A stretch of DNA of 64,000 nt from Lycium barbarum (GCF_019175385.1 NC_083345.1:123755657-123819656); one strand, 5' to 3'; positions 1 through 12,560 are shown, counted from the stretch's first letter. The notes: generated from the sequence alone by a model not told the origin. Numbers and translations are program-made.

Positions 1-730
1 TCAACCTCTTTCAGCAGATATAATCAAGTGCTTTCGGAAACTCTTCAAGAGCTCCAATAATATTCAAGTCATCAACTTGCATAATAATATGAAAGGTTCT
101 GATTATTATATAGAGACAAGGGTAAACATGATCTTATTTGTACCCTTCGTCAATAAATATTCATTAAGGCGATTTCAGTACATCAGCCTTGATTCATTTA
201 ATCCATTTAAGGATTATAAACAAGTTTTCCAAGAATTTGTATATGCTTCAGGCATTTTGAATCCTTCAGAAATTTTCATATAAATTTTGTCAAGTAAGCC
301 ATATAGGCTGTGACAACTTCCATCAATATAAATAATGTGACATCTTCTGTTGTTTGGACTGCTGACCCAATAAACATTACGTTTACCAAGATGCATCATT
401 TTACTTGGTAATTATTCTACGTCAACATGCTTTAAGAGACGTAGAAATCAAATCCTCACAATCTTATACAATATTGCGCGCTATATTGTATCAAAATATT
501 GTCAACAAGATATCATGTTGTATCGGTTCGCAATTTGACATAACTTACTGAGATCTCAATACTTAATTATTTTCAGGTACCTGAACCTCGCATAAGGTTT
601 CATGAAGTGTTATGTCGTCGGCTCTTCAAGAGCACTTTGCCTTCTTAATATGATCATTTGTTCCTCCCTTTTTTCAAGGATTATTATATTTGGAACCGAT
701 TGGTCTACCATGCTCCATGCATGTTGTAGA
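1..730 (-). pseudogene. copia reverse transcriptase, broken
   Basis: The minus-strand translation near 20-85 reads QVDDLNIIGALEE, the altered form of the copia RT active-site block (normally YVDDLNIIG). Upstream, near 215-300, it reads KISEGFKMPEAYTNSW, matching the plant copia KIPEGFKMPEA block. Between 600 and 730 it resembles the low-complexity linker before RT (GRP-GSKD-P-KK type). Stops occur throughout. In an active element this domain copies the RNA into cDNA. Confidence 0.75.
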
Positions 731-949
731 CTCTGTCCTTCAGGGACATTAGGAGCATTTTGCAGATGAAATATGAAATAGTTGGGTCAGCAAATGCTTC
801 CAGCATTTGACTTGAATTATCTGAGGATCATACTGATGATAATTCACAACATATTTCTTAGTTGCTTATTCTCTCCCCCTTATTTTAGTGACATATGTCC
901 CCATTTTCTTTGGGAAAATCCATCTGTGTGCATCATGGTATATCCATTA

Positions 950-1375
950 ATCATGTACCGCACATCAAATGCTAAAAGATGAAAATGTCTAGTTCCTGAC
1001 CCTGAACCAAATATGAGGGGAGAATTTATCAAAATTTATTGATCTGAAGCATACAAGTGTTGTTGTATGCAATATATCATATCTCAGACCAACATCTGAA
1101 ACTCTGTTCTCATAAGCAATGGTTTAGCTGTATTATGGAGGCATCTAATGCCAAACCAACTTAGATATAAACCAGCATTATCAAGATGATTGTCTTGATT
1201 ACATATTCTGAAAATTGTGCTTCCAACTCAATCATTTTGAGCGAGCAACTTCGTAAATGTCAAACTGCCAGTTGACAATAAACATACATGTGACCGTCTC
1301 ATAGATGCATCTATTTAAGACATCACATTACAGGTGAAGGGGCCCACATTCACCTTTTATATTTTTCAGAATTTT
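950..1375 (-). pseudogene. copia integrase core, broken
   Basis: The minus-strand reading gives CGPF, IDAS and SHVCLLST, then LDNAG, then AKPLLMRTE. This is the order and spacing of the plant copia integrase core (CGPFRYFMVLIDAS, HVCLLST, RLDNAGEF, AKPLLMRSK). LDNAG includes the second catalytic aspartate. Stops and small indels break the frame in several places. Confidence 0.72.
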
Positions 1376-1900
1376 GGGGATTCAGTCCCAACATTAGCTG
1401 GTGTAATCAACTTATCATGAGAACAAGCAACACAAACAAATTCTTGAAGAATCTTCTAGTTCTTCAATATATTTTAAACACTCAATTAGCACATTAGATT
1501 TAAATCAGGAAGATCAAAATGGTCTTGTCAACTGATAAAATTATCTGTACCCGTAAACTTCAAGTTTACCATGACGAGTGCTATTTCTTTTAATAAACTT
1601 CTGGTTTACTATTGCATGAAATTATATATCAATAAACTTCTGGTTTATCGTGGTATGTGATCTCATCATGCTCGGGTAAAATTTCACATGTGTATTTCTT
1701 ACCCATAGTAGCTTGAAGATATTTAATATTCCGATCATTTGCAGTCTCAATATGATAACCATTTTTATTGTTAGTAAACTTCAGGTCTACTACAGTGTTC
1801 CGATCGTACCAATTACGATCTATGATGAATGGTATTATCATATATAACATCTTCAAGAGACTTCAATTTATTTATCATGATCAGATATTATTTGGACACT
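1376..1900 (-). pseudogene. copia GAG-pre-integrase region, broken
   Basis: The open stretch at 1629-1856 contains NGYHIETANDRNIKYL followed by MGKKYTCEILPE, which matches the copia GAG-pre-integrase block just upstream of integrase. Further along, near 1380-1480, a degraded cysteine block precedes the integrase core. It is a relic without a usable start. Confidence 0.65.
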
Positions 1901-2049
1901 GCTAGTGTCATGATACTTGCAAATAAATAATTAGCTCTTCTGGAGCCTTTGATCATTAATTTCTATTACCAAATATTTCTTGAATACTTTTGGTACCATG
2001 AAAGTAAATTTCGACACTACTGGTGTCACGAAATAAATATTGAATTCTA

Positions 2050-3130
2050 AACTTCAATATTTTAAACATCTCCTTCAGGGAGATTCATCGTTAACATCTG
2101 AACATTTTGTATCAAAGAGGCAACCACATAGTTATTAATTCCTTCAGGGGAAAATACATTAATTGTTATTTCCTTCGAGGAAATCAATAACAACTAACCA
2201 TAATGTATTAATGTGGTTATAGCAGAATCATTCTACTCTGCTCCCTTTTCTTTAGAATGATACTTTGATAAAATTATTTAAGATGTTTTTGCGTACGATA
2301 GGTACGTGTTGCTATGTCTTAATTTCATACCACCAAAATAACATGTATATTCCTTGTATTTTATCTCTCCAGGAGACAGGTTGTGGTATTTCTTCATTCA
2401 CTTCGGGGAATGAAACCTGATTATTTAAATGTGCTTGAAATACGACGCTCATCAATAGCTCGTTATTTTGCTCAAACACAAGAAGACATTGCTTCAGAGT
2501 ATTTCTAAGATATTTTGGTAATTCTTGCTGCTTCAGGAGTAAAGTTTCAGAGTTTTACTGCTTCGGGAGTAAAGTTTCAAGTTTTACCACTTCGGGAGTA
2601 AAGCATATAATATTCAGAATATTTCTTCTCAATTATTCTACCTCTTCTGGAGATGGATCATGATATTTTCACAATCAAATGCACGTTTATATTTATAGGC
2701 TTTACTACATATTATCACATTCACTTCAGGGAATGGATCTATATTTATAGCTTATAACAAAAGTTCTCATTCTTCAAAAATGGAACACAATCATCTGAAC
2801 GTGCAGGCCTTAAGCATATCAAATTGTGATAGCTTAGAATTTCTTTTAAGATATTGCTACTTCAGGAGCAAATCGAGGCATACATACAATTTATAGAATC
2901 TTTCTCTAACATATCTTCACTTGTTGCCAGTACAAGCCTATGAAAATATTATCACTTCTAGTGATTAATGAAGACATGATATTACCACTTCTGATGGCTG
3001 TACACATGATAACATCACTTCTGATCGTGATGTTAATAGCATAATATTTCTTGATGTCTTATCACGTATTGCTCTTCAGGAGCAATTAATGCTTTTGAAA
3101 TTTTAATAGCGTGAAAGAGATTAAGACAAC
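2050..3130. repeat. degenerate CTTCAGGAG-like motif array in copia leader
   Basis: Short variants of CTTCAGGAG, CTTCGGGAG and CTTCTGGAG recur about fifteen times, irregularly spaced. The clearest stretch is 2527-2603, where three near-copies of a 30-bp unit (CTTC-GGAGTAAAG plus a T-rich tail) follow one another. The tract sits where gag would be expected, between the 5' LTR and GAG-pre-integrase, but no gag protein is recognisable. It may be a decayed gag or a non-coding spacer. Confidence 0.4.
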
Positions 3131-3358
3131 ATATAAATCAAAATTCATAAATTGTTAAAGAATCATACCTGTAGGCAGCAGGTTGCCAACGAATCTTATA
3201 TGCATATGCATATGTTAGTATCTTTTTCTTTAAATGGCAGGAGCATAACAAATCATGACTTGTGATATCTTCTGGCATTATTTTTTGTTCTCCGTAGCAT
3301 TGTAACACTTTGATCTTTTCAAAATAAGTGCTCAAGGTAGAGTCTCGTGCTGATAACG

Positions 3359-3596
3359 TGTTATGAAATAAAAACTATAAAGTAAATACACAGAAGAAAT
3401 ATGTAGAGACAATATATAGAGAGATATCAGATTATATTCCTCTTCTTTCAATTCTACATATGACCACTATTTATAGAGGAAAATATATGCTTAATGGCTA
3501 AGTAACTTAATAGTTAAGTAGCTTAATGGCTAAGTAACTTAATGGCTAAGCCATTTAGGTGGCTAAGTAACTTAATGGACAAACATACTCATAACA
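3359..3596 (-). repeat. copia 5' LTR, 238 bp
   Basis: The tract is bounded by a perfect 8-bp inverted repeat, TGTTATGA at 3359 and TCATAACA ending at 3596, giving the canonical TG...CA termini. Immediately inside the element on the minus strand comes a block reading CGTTATCAGCACGAG, the expected place for a primer-binding site. The LTR contains short direct repeats built on GGCTAAGTAACTTAAT at 3495-3580. Confidence 0.75.
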
Positions 3597-5978
3597 GGTA
3601 ATAATTTTTAGTGGCCACAAGGTTTGGATCATAAATGACTTTTGAAGGGGGGCAAATGTCCACCTCCGACTCCACGTGGACTAGTTAAAAGGGTGCTTTA
3701 CTTGCTGTCCACTAAATTAGAATCAAGTGAACTGTCATTGCGGAAAGTATACTTTAGATTGACGTGGAATTCGATCCACGTGGCAGCCTAGGGAGTAGGG
3801 ACACTTCACCATATATTTTAATTTTTTATTTTCAAATACGGTCTTTGTTTTGGTTGTTACGAATCTTATTGTATTTTATTGTTATAATTGTTGTTATGTA
3901 ACGATTAGTAGTGCCACTTTATGCAAACATTAGTTTATTGTAATCGCATCATTACCTTTTTATTTTTTGTTCCTCATCTTGTGCTTATTGCTGTTTTATT
4001 TATTATAGCTCAATTTTATTCTTTATCCAACCTTGTTTATAACAACTCTATCCCCATACCTAGATACCTACTTTTTCTTTGTCACATTGTAAGCTTATTC
4101 TTATATTGTTGGTGTGTGATATTATGAAAGGATAGAAAATGATGCAATTATCCAAATTATAGCTATCAAGACAATATAGTACAATATATATGATACATTA
4201 TGAAATAATGCCGTTAAATCTTGTGATCTTAAACTAAAAATGTGTATAATGCATCAAATGATAGTCTTTTAATTTTAAACTAAAGACATATATAATATAT
4301 CAAATAACTTTTTGAATATTGTGATTTGAAACATGTCACACACAAAATAAATAAATTAAAGAGCTACTAGAAAATATCATTTTGTCAAATAGACGGAAAA
4401 AAAAAGACGCATAAATTGTTTCACGAATGTATATTCCGGCCGAAATTATGACATTAATGTGCACGACCCAATTACACCGTGTCCTTTTTTTCTTTTTTCT
4501 TTTTAAAGGTTTGTCTTTTGAAATTCTCTGTGAATATTCGTTATTTCGATCCCTATTAAAATTTCATTACAATTTATCATATATTATAATTCTTTTACAC
4601 TATGATTCATGCCATTACTGTGTAGTTGACTTGAAACGAAGTCTGAATTCATTTCACTGACTAAATAACGTGGTCAGCGTGGGATTTGCATGTCCCATGA
4701 TTTATATTTTGTTTTCTCTTGTAAGTTTAAGTGTATACTTGTGATGCAAAAAATATTTATATCAATCAGGTTATTTAAAAAGTAACTGAAGTTTTTTTTT
4801 TTTTTTTTTTGTTTGCATAAGCGTCTGTTGCTAACCAACATCATATGTTAAATGATCATTTGTTATAATACATTAAATTATGCATACTGTAAGATTTCTT
4901 TATACTATCAATGTATATCACTTAAATCCATCTCTTATATATTTTTTATAGTGATATTATTCAATTTTGTCATGGGATGCAACTACACGAGCATTACTTG
5001 AAACATTTTCGTGCAACCACGTTCTTTTCTCAAGCTCTTCTCTAGCTCAAATTGTTAATTAATTTCTTATGTATTGCAGGCTTGTAGCATGGAAACTTCA
5101 AAATAATAAATGGTTAATAATCACATATGAAAATCATAAGTACCCATGGCATAGGTACATGACTATATACGGCGAAGACTTTTGCATAAGATAATTCTTC
5201 GACGTTTAGGAGATACTATTTATTATTTGAAGGAACAATTTTGCTATATTAATGCATAATAGGTCTCCAAGAGTCAAATGATGTAACAACATCACTTACT
5301 ATCTAAATTGGAAAAATAGAATCTCAAGTAACACTACCTAATAGCGAAATAGGCAATACAACTAATTTATGAGTTCACAAATCTAAAGATCTAGGAATAG
5401 TACAATGTTAACGTCTTTAAAAGAATTCATCAATTTTCAGATTTCTTCACAAGTAGCATCTATCTCCTAAAATACTTTGATCTTCTTTAGTATCACATTC
5501 ACAACATTTTTTTTTTTTTTTTTGCGTCTCGTTGAGAAGATATAAACCTTTGATCATTCCTTATAGCTTTTTCCAAAGCCTCACGAATTGTAAATGCTTT
5601 AGCGGTAATGACCTTCCTTATAAATTGAATTTGGATGCCAATTGATCTTAAAGCAAATGATTGCGACTATCTATAATTGTTATTTCAATGCTTGCAAAAA
5701 ATAAAGATCTCTTGTAAAAAGGTCATAACAAAAAAAAGTTTGTAAAGAACTAAAAAATAATTTCTCCCTGAAATTTCCGTCAAATAAAAAAATATTTTTG
5801 TGCCTGACACAACTAACACTAGTTGATGAGACCTTTTTTTTATCGCACAAAATGATGAATTTAAATCTTATATTTTTGGGTCACCAAATTTTAGATCTAC
5901 TAACTAGTACGACAAAAATAATAGGTATTATAAAACTAATATCAATTGTATAAGCTAAGGCACAAAATAAAATAATTT
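3597..5978. other. intergenic, no gene recognised
   Basis: AT-rich sequence with T tracts near 4790 and 5503. Short open frames (for example 3921-4127 and 4427-4660) are low-complexity translations without recognisable domains. No promoter or terminator can be assigned. Confidence 0.5.
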
Positions 5979-6115
5979 CACCACCAAGAAGGGTAGTGGT
6001 GGGATTTGAGCCCCGAATATGAATAAATTTTGTTAGGGAGTGCTTCCCTCTTAAATGGATCTTACGCAGCACAAATTTAAATTACTGAATGAAAGAGAGA
6101 GAGAAAAAAAAAAAG
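5979..6115 (+). mobile_element. SINE (tRNA-derived type), partial
   Basis: The stretch contains a degenerate pol III B-box-like block (GGGATTTGAGCC) followed by GGGAGTGCTTCCC and a poly-A/AG tail at 6088-6115. The GGGAGTGCTTCCC core and the spacing to the tail match the SINE at 59823-60001, so both belong to one family. The 5' end and target duplication are unclear. Confidence 0.55.
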
Positions 6116-6480
6116 TTCCACCAAAATTGGATGGAGAGAGCACCATTGTCAGAAACATCCTTGTGATCCACATAAAATATATGACATGTGGGTATTATGG
6201 TGTGGACTGCAAAAATCCAATTCCAAAAAAGGCCAAAAAAAGCAAATGATACATCAGAAAACATCATCCACTATCATGACGGCTTTTTCAAGAGTCCAAA
6301 GGGTAATAAGGAATAAGGTACTACGAGTATATGATTCATGATAGATACGTAGCTTATAGTGGATATGAGTATTTGATATGTGGATCACCAGTTCAATTTC
6401 CAGGTCAGTTTATCGATTTTATGATATGTACATTAAATTGTATAAAAACATGTGGATGCTAGGCATTTTTGTCTTTTAAG

Positions 6481-6921
6481 AGCTTATTTGGATGGTTGTT
6501 ACGTATCATTTCATAATGTATTATATTATATTATATTGTAGTATTTTATATTGTTTTTATGAATACAATAAGGATAGGCTGTATCATTTCCTGCCGTTTC
6601 ATAAAGCCAGCACGCCGTCAATCTAAAGTATATAAGCTTACAATATTCCACAAAAGGGGTAGAGTATAGAATTATCATAAGAAAGATCAGGATAACGTGT
6701 AAAATAAGATCATTAAATAAAAAGCAAAGACAAGATGAGAAAAAAAAGTAACGATGCGATTACACCAAATCGAACGTTACATAATATGATACTTTTCTTT
6801 GTTACATAACAATGAATTTAACACTATAAAATAATAAAATTTAAATAATAATTCAAACAGATATTATATTTAAGGTAACAATATGATACACTACAATAAA
6901 CAACAACCATCCAAACAAGCT
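6481..6921. mobile_element. MITE with 20-bp terminal inverted repeats
   Basis: The element starts AGCTTATTTGGATGGTTGTT and ends with its inverse, AACAACCATCCAAACAAGCT, one mismatch over 20 bp. It is 441 bp, AT-rich, and has no coding capacity. The subterminal parts also pair (ATGATAC and GTATCAT motifs near both ends). No clear target duplication is visible, so the superfamily is not assigned. Confidence 0.65.
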
Positions 6922-8165
6922 GTATAGTGAATTCAGAAAATATGCCTAGCAAAAAGTGGTATCACTACGCATGCATGCCTCCAAAACTAATATTTTGGTA
7001 CTTGAAAAATGCTAAAGGTTATCTGAAATTCTGATGAAATATTGTAAAATTCGACAAGTATTCGAAGTTAATCGAATCTTCAATTACTTTTCGTCAAGTG
7101 ATATTAATGTCCAAATAAAAAATTTAACTTCCAAATATACCTTTTTGCTCAACTTCAAATAATCTTTTATTCGGTCGACTACAAATGCCATCTATGTGAA
7201 CTAGTTGAGTTCCCTGGTATTTTTATGTTCTTATTAATAGAGTTTAACTTTTATAAGCTGTCATTGTAAAATAATTTTTTTTATAGGTTACTTGAAAGAT
7301 AAACACGAGTAATTGTCAATAATTACTGAAATTGGCAACTTGAAATAAAGGAGTAACTTATTAGAACGAGTTATAACATAACATACTGATAGTGATAAGC
7401 TAAAATTATTTATATTTTCAATGTATCTAAATTAACTATTTTTTAAAAAAACAATGAAAAGTGTATATAAATGTTACTTACTCAGTTTAATTTTTATACA
7501 CTAATTCCGCCAAAATTTAAACGGGAGAAATGGTTTTTAGCCCTTTTACAAACTTTTTTTAGTTTAAGATTTTATTTACACGAAGTCTTCATTTTTTACA
7601 CATACAAAATTTAAAAAAAAACACATAAAAAATTCTATAAAGACCATTATTTTCTATTTAAATTGTAAGACGGCAAGGGATCTCATTTCCTCAAAGAATA
7701 AGGTAGGCAACCTGTTGCAAACTTACAATTAGTTAAGCTAACTACTAACTTGTACTATCATCTTGTAAGTGCTAAAGACCCCTTACGTAAATTCTTCCAA
7801 ATGATTTTAACATCCATAAAGCCGTTACACTATCATCGTTCAGTTAATTCACCACATTAGGTGCTATCATAATCGACTTATAAGTTCACGAGTCAGAGAT
7901 CAGCGAATTCGGGCAACCCATGTTTTTTTTCTTAAATTCATGTTAGTTTTGTAAGGGGGCAGAGCTAGAAGTTTAGATACCGGCTTTGGCCAAAATTTTG
8001 TATTTATATTAAACGATTAACTAAATATATAGAAAAATTAAATTCAAAATTCAGTTACTAAGAAGTTATCTCGCTAGACGCTATTTTAGAATTTAGAACC
8101 TATAATATTTAAATCTTAGGTCTGCTTCTGATTATGAGATTTTAATGTTAGTTAAGTTTCTTACA
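6922..8165. other. intergenic, no gene recognised
   Basis: AT-rich non-coding DNA. No open frame of note, no repeat structure and no RNA gene recognised. Confidence 0.5.
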
Positions 8166-8167
8166 TA

Positions 8168-8473
8168 CTCCTTCTGTCTCAATTTCAGTGTCTTAGTTTA
8201 ACTAGGTATAGAGTTTAAGAAATAAAGTGAGACGTTTGAATTTTGTGGTTATTAACTAAATATATGTGTATAACAACAACAACATACCCAGTGGAATCCC
8301 ACAATGTGGGGTCAATAAATATGTGTGTAATGTACTAAAATGACTTTTGAATCTTGTGGTTATCAACTTTGGTGTTTGAATTATTAACTTACTAAATACA
8401 GAAATAGATCTTTTTTTTGGGATAGATCAAAAAGGAAAATAAGAGACTTAAATTGGGACGGAGGGATTAGTAT
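8168..8473. mobile_element. Stowaway-like MITE
   Basis: The left end CTCCTTCTGTCTCAATTT and right end AAATTGGGACGGAGGGA are imperfect inverted repeats of the Stowaway (Tc1/mariner) consensus. They are flanked by TA on the left (8166-8167) and TA a few bases beyond the right end. The interior has the usual non-coding AT-rich body and is interrupted by a 42-bp LINE scrap. Confidence 0.65.
8272..8313 (-). mobile_element. severely truncated RTE LINE 3' end
   Basis: The stretch reads (AAC)n followed by CCCAGTGGAATCCCAC and ATGTGGGGTC. It matches the 3' end of the full-length RTE element at 46859-46945 in the same orientation. It is flanked by near-identical 15-bp stretches (TAAATATATGTGTAT and TAAATATGTGTGTAA), the expected target duplication. 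Only the last ~42 bp were inserted. Confidence 0.6.
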
Positions 8474-9786
8474 TTTAAGGGGATTGAAAGACATAAAGAA
8501 AATGCAGAGGAAAATACTCTCACATTCTTCAAATTGAAAGGGTGTTGGTTGTATTTCTAGCAAAAAAAGATCATAAAAAGATTGATAAAAACTACAAAAT
8601 CCTCTCTAATTGTTAAATCGAACAATGTTAGGTATGAAATTCCTAACTATTATCTGTACTAGTATTAGTACCCGCGCGATGCGCGATAGGTATTGAAAGA
8701 AACTAATCATGAAATTTTATTATCGTATTTATTTGATATAATAATTTTTTTTTGTCATATTCCATGACCTACTTAAAATCGATAAATTTATGAAATATTA
8801 GGTACAAGTAAAACAAAATTTAACGTCGTCAATGATGTAAAACTTAAATTAAAATTTTATACTAGAAATTTAAATTGACACTTAATAGCAAGTATTTTTA
8901 GATGTTTTCATATGGAAAAAAATAATATCTTTATACCCCATTGATACATTTCAAAAAGTATATGATATTGAAAAATAATTGTCAATTATCGTAGTTAAAT
9001 TCTATAATTATTTGTTTAATTTAAGATATGGGAATTAATTTTTCCTTCTCTTTATTTTCAACATTAATTTGGGTTTTAATGCTAATTATCATACCTACAT
9101 GTGAATTTAAATTTTAAATATGTTCCTTGAAATTCTTTCATTGTTTAATTTTTTCAGCTTCATTAATCAGTAAGTTTTTTATTACGTAATATTTATCTGT
9201 ATCGACTTTTCTCATCATAATTTAAAAATATTGTCATTGTATTTTTCTATAGTACTACTCAAGTAATTTTTTTTCTATCACATGCTTATATCAAAGCTCA
9301 CCCATTTACGACTTTGATTTTTCAAGCAATGTAAAAGAGCTTTACAAAATACAAAAAATGTACTATAGCAGGTTTAAAATTTGATCTTCTTCTTTGTTGG
9401 AAATGTGCAACTGCATAATAAATGACAACATGAAGATTAAAAGCTAGTGCCTAGTAAAAATGACCCGTTCTCCTGATTACTACAGAAAAGAAACATTTGA
9501 CATCAGTTGTAATATCAATTCTAATCCTTAGGTGTAATCTGAACTACTTCTCAACTCCATGGATATTGAAATAGTTAAGTGAAAATTTAATGATAAATTG
9601 ATGAATATTTAAAGCATTACTACTATGACTTTCTATTTTGATATTTATCAATATGTGCAAATAACTTTCTTTTGTATTAACTTACAATCTACGATTAAAG
9701 ATGCTTTAGGTGATAAGAATCAGTTTTCTTCCATTAGTCTTAAATTTTGAGATGGATGATGGGAAAGCAATGTAAAACTTTGGCAC
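8474..9786. other. intergenic, no gene recognised
   Basis: Non-coding AT-rich DNA. A short GC-rich motif, CCCGCGCGATGCGCG at about 8670, stands out and may mark the end of an unidentified transposon. Nothing else can be assigned. Confidence 0.45.
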
Positions 9787-10967
9787 TGAAACAAACCAAA
9801 TTCTCAATACAAATATATATATATATTCACTGATAACCAAATAACAACTGCAACACCCAAACTATTGAATTACAATATGGATTATATTGAAATAATAAGT
9901 AATTAAGGATAGAGATAAGAATGGAGATGAGAAGTTAGACTAGAAGAAAGGGGATGAGAGGAACAGACAGTTTCTTCTACAGAATACGCATAAACCGTTC
10001 TATCTTACCCCTTGTCCCTTTTTAGCCAATTACTAATTGGGCTGAATCACTGTCACGCCCCGAACCATGGCCTGGACGTAACACGGTACTCGGTGCCTGA
10101 CTGCATGTGACCGAGCGAACCACATGACTTGCTGAATCATCATGATGCATAACATAAGCGGAATATGACGTGAATGCATGATGAGCCTTTATAAAACATG
10201 GTAAGTCATAATACTTAATAAAATACTTGTTTAAACATGAGTGAGCCAAAATGGCTATACGACTCCAAATGTCTGACATGACATAACTGACTTGTCTAGT
10301 CTATGAAACCTCTACCATGAGTCTGACTGAAAAACATACTTACTGGGACAAGGCCCCCAGCATACCTTTAGATGCATAATTAATCATAAAACAAAAGTTG
10401 ACTAAACCCCGAATGAGATGGGGCTCACCAATAAGCTGATACGAATGTTGTCCTACTGAGCAGATATGTTATCCTGTATATCAGTACCTGCATCGTGAAA
10501 TGCAGGCCCCCGGGCAATAAAAAGGGGACGTCAGCACATTGAATGTACTGGTATGTAAAACAACTGGAAGAAACAACATGGAACATGGAATAACATAGTA
10601 AGAACTGAAACTGGAAACTTTAACATGAACATGAGCATGAGCATGAGTACATATATATATATATATAACATGAGTAAAACATGATAAGTAGGGAGAGCAT
10701 TTCATAAACCGACATAACATGTCATATCACCACGTGGGTACGTGGAGTCTGGTACCTCGCCGGACCAGCAGAGCCCCTATACCTTGCCAGGGTATAAGGT
10801 AATAACGTACCTGATGGAACCATTCAGTGTGAAATTAAGGTATCGTCCTAACTGGGCGGAGCGATCCTTGTCCTATGGTGGCTACATAGTTTCAGGCTAT
10901 CTGAGCCTTCTCGGTAATTCGTGCAACTCCCAAAAACATGAACATAATATATTTGGCTAAGAAGCCC

Positions 10968-11165
10968 ATGACTTTCGTGAATTAACTTGTAATCATGATT
11001 CCACGAAATAACTTGTAACATGGTTTCGTGAATTAACTTGTACTTGTCTTGTAATCATGATTTCACGAAATAACTTGTAAACATGGTTTCATGCAATAAT
11101 TTTGTAAACATGGTTTCATGAAATAATCTTGTAAAATAGTTTCATAAGATAACTTGTCATAATCT
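10968..11165. repeat. tandem ~30-bp repeats inside the solo LTR
   Basis: Variants of CATGGTTTCATGAAATAACT plus TTGTAAA follow one another at least five times with small changes. The array lies in the downstream half of the LTR as read on the minus strand. It has no coding sense. Confidence 0.6.
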
Positions 11166-12154
11166 TGCAAACATGTTCTTGATTCATGAGTAATAAGAAT
11201 ATTTCGAAATCATATATATAATTGACTTGAAAACATGCTTGTAACTTGCTAGATAAAATCATAAAGTTTCATATGAACATAATGAGAACACATGAGGAGG
11301 AATTCATGATTCATGGATTAAGCTGGGATTCCTAATATCAATAATGGAAGATTAGGAATACAATAACGAACATAGATACGAAATTCGTGTACATACATAC
11401 ATAATTACGGGCTACCAATATGTTGGATTTAATGCCCTAGGATTTGAACTTCATAGATTTTCACGAAACGGATCATGGGGAAGAACGTAGAGATTCCCAC
11501 ATGTGGATGGAAGTTCTACATACCTTAACTTCCCGCTTTTGAGCGTATCACAATGTTCTTCAATCTCTTCAACTTCAATCTATAGCAATACAAGTCATAG
11601 GGATTCTATATTAGCAGCAATATCCATGTTTTCTTCATCTAAGCATTTTATCAAACACTTAGTGGGCATGAAGCTCTATGACCCTCATTAATGGTGTTTT
11701 CTTCACCGAATCCCCATGCTTTTACTTCTAGCAAATTCTACCATCTCAATTAGATTTAATTAACATCATTCTTCATCACCCATATGAATACAACAATCTC
11801 AAGTCAACAATCCAAAAACCCTAGCATAGTTCATATATAATTCTCTTTGTCAAACCCATTTACTATTCTCCCAAGAACTTATCAACACTTTAATCATCAT
11901 GAAACATCATAAAACTTACCTTAGTTATTGTAGGAATGAGCCTTGAGTTGAAATGCTTCACTTGAACAAAACCCTAGTTTCACCTTCTATGGAATTTCTT
12001 GACTTGAATGGATTTGATGTGTTTCTCACACTTAGTTTTGTGGATTGATGAAGTGGATCTTTTGTTTCACTTGGATTCTTGCATATGAAGTGTTTGGATG
12101 GCTCTAGAGAACCCTTGAGTCGTGTAAGAGAAATGAGAATGAAAAAAATGAGTT

Positions 12155-12180
12155 TGAGTCTCTTATTAATATCTTAAAAT
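12155..12180 (-). promoter_or_regulatory. possible TATA region of the solo LTR
   Basis: On the minus strand ATTTTAAGATATTAATAAG is followed by a CT/A-rich leader without ATG for some distance. It begins about 30 bp downstream of the palindromic array. The position suits the U3/R boundary of a plant LTR promoter, but it is only a weak TATA match and no transcript evidence is available. Confidence 0.3.
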
Positions 12181-12211
12181 CTGACCCATCGGGCAATTCT
12201 ACGCCCATTTT

Positions 12212-12560
12212 TACGGACCGTCAAACTGTTTGACGGACCGTCAAAATGGTCCGTAAAACTACCCAGCAAAAATTGAGTTTCTGTGACCATTTTACGCTGG
12301 CTTGAGTCAATTTGACGGACCGTATAATTGTTTTACGGACCGTCAAAATGAACCGTAAAACTGCCCAGCAAAACATGGTCTTCTGTGACCATTTTACGGA
12401 CCGTATAATTGTTTTACGGACCGTCAAAATGTTATACGGACCGTAAAAATGAACCGTCAAACTGACCAACAAAAAATGATTCTCTGTGACCATTTGACGG
12501 GCCGTATAAATGTTTTACGGACCGTCAAATGGTTCTACGGACCGTCAAATGGTTCGTCAA
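12212..12560. repeat. palindromic ACGGACCGT array in LTR U3
   Basis: The nonamer ACGGACCGT (ACGG and CCGT around one central base) occurs nine times, with a tenth variant ACGGGCCGT. The copies sit in A/T-rich spacers such as TTTTACGGACCGTCAAAATG. Single-strand half sites (GGTCCGTAAAA, GAACCGTAAAA) intervene, so the whole array can fold back on itself in many ways. It lies immediately upstream, in the minus-strand sense, of the putative LTR transcription start. Confidence 0.8.

Larger units (their letters stand above)
1..3596 (-). mobile_element. Ty1-copia retrotransposon, 5' part, decayed
   Basis: A copia element read on the minus strand runs from its 5' LTR (3359-3596) leftwards past the window edge. 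The domain order on the minus strand is LTR, a non-coding or unrecognisable gag region, GAG-pre-integrase, integrase core and reverse transcriptase, which is the Ty1-copia order (integrase before RT). Every coding part carries stops and frameshifts, so it is dead. The 3' part and second LTR lie outside the window, so a target duplication cannot be checked. Confidence 0.8.

Noticed and set aside
10968..11165. CRISPR-like array
   Set aside because: The units are degenerate and contiguous without unique spacers, inside a plant LTR.
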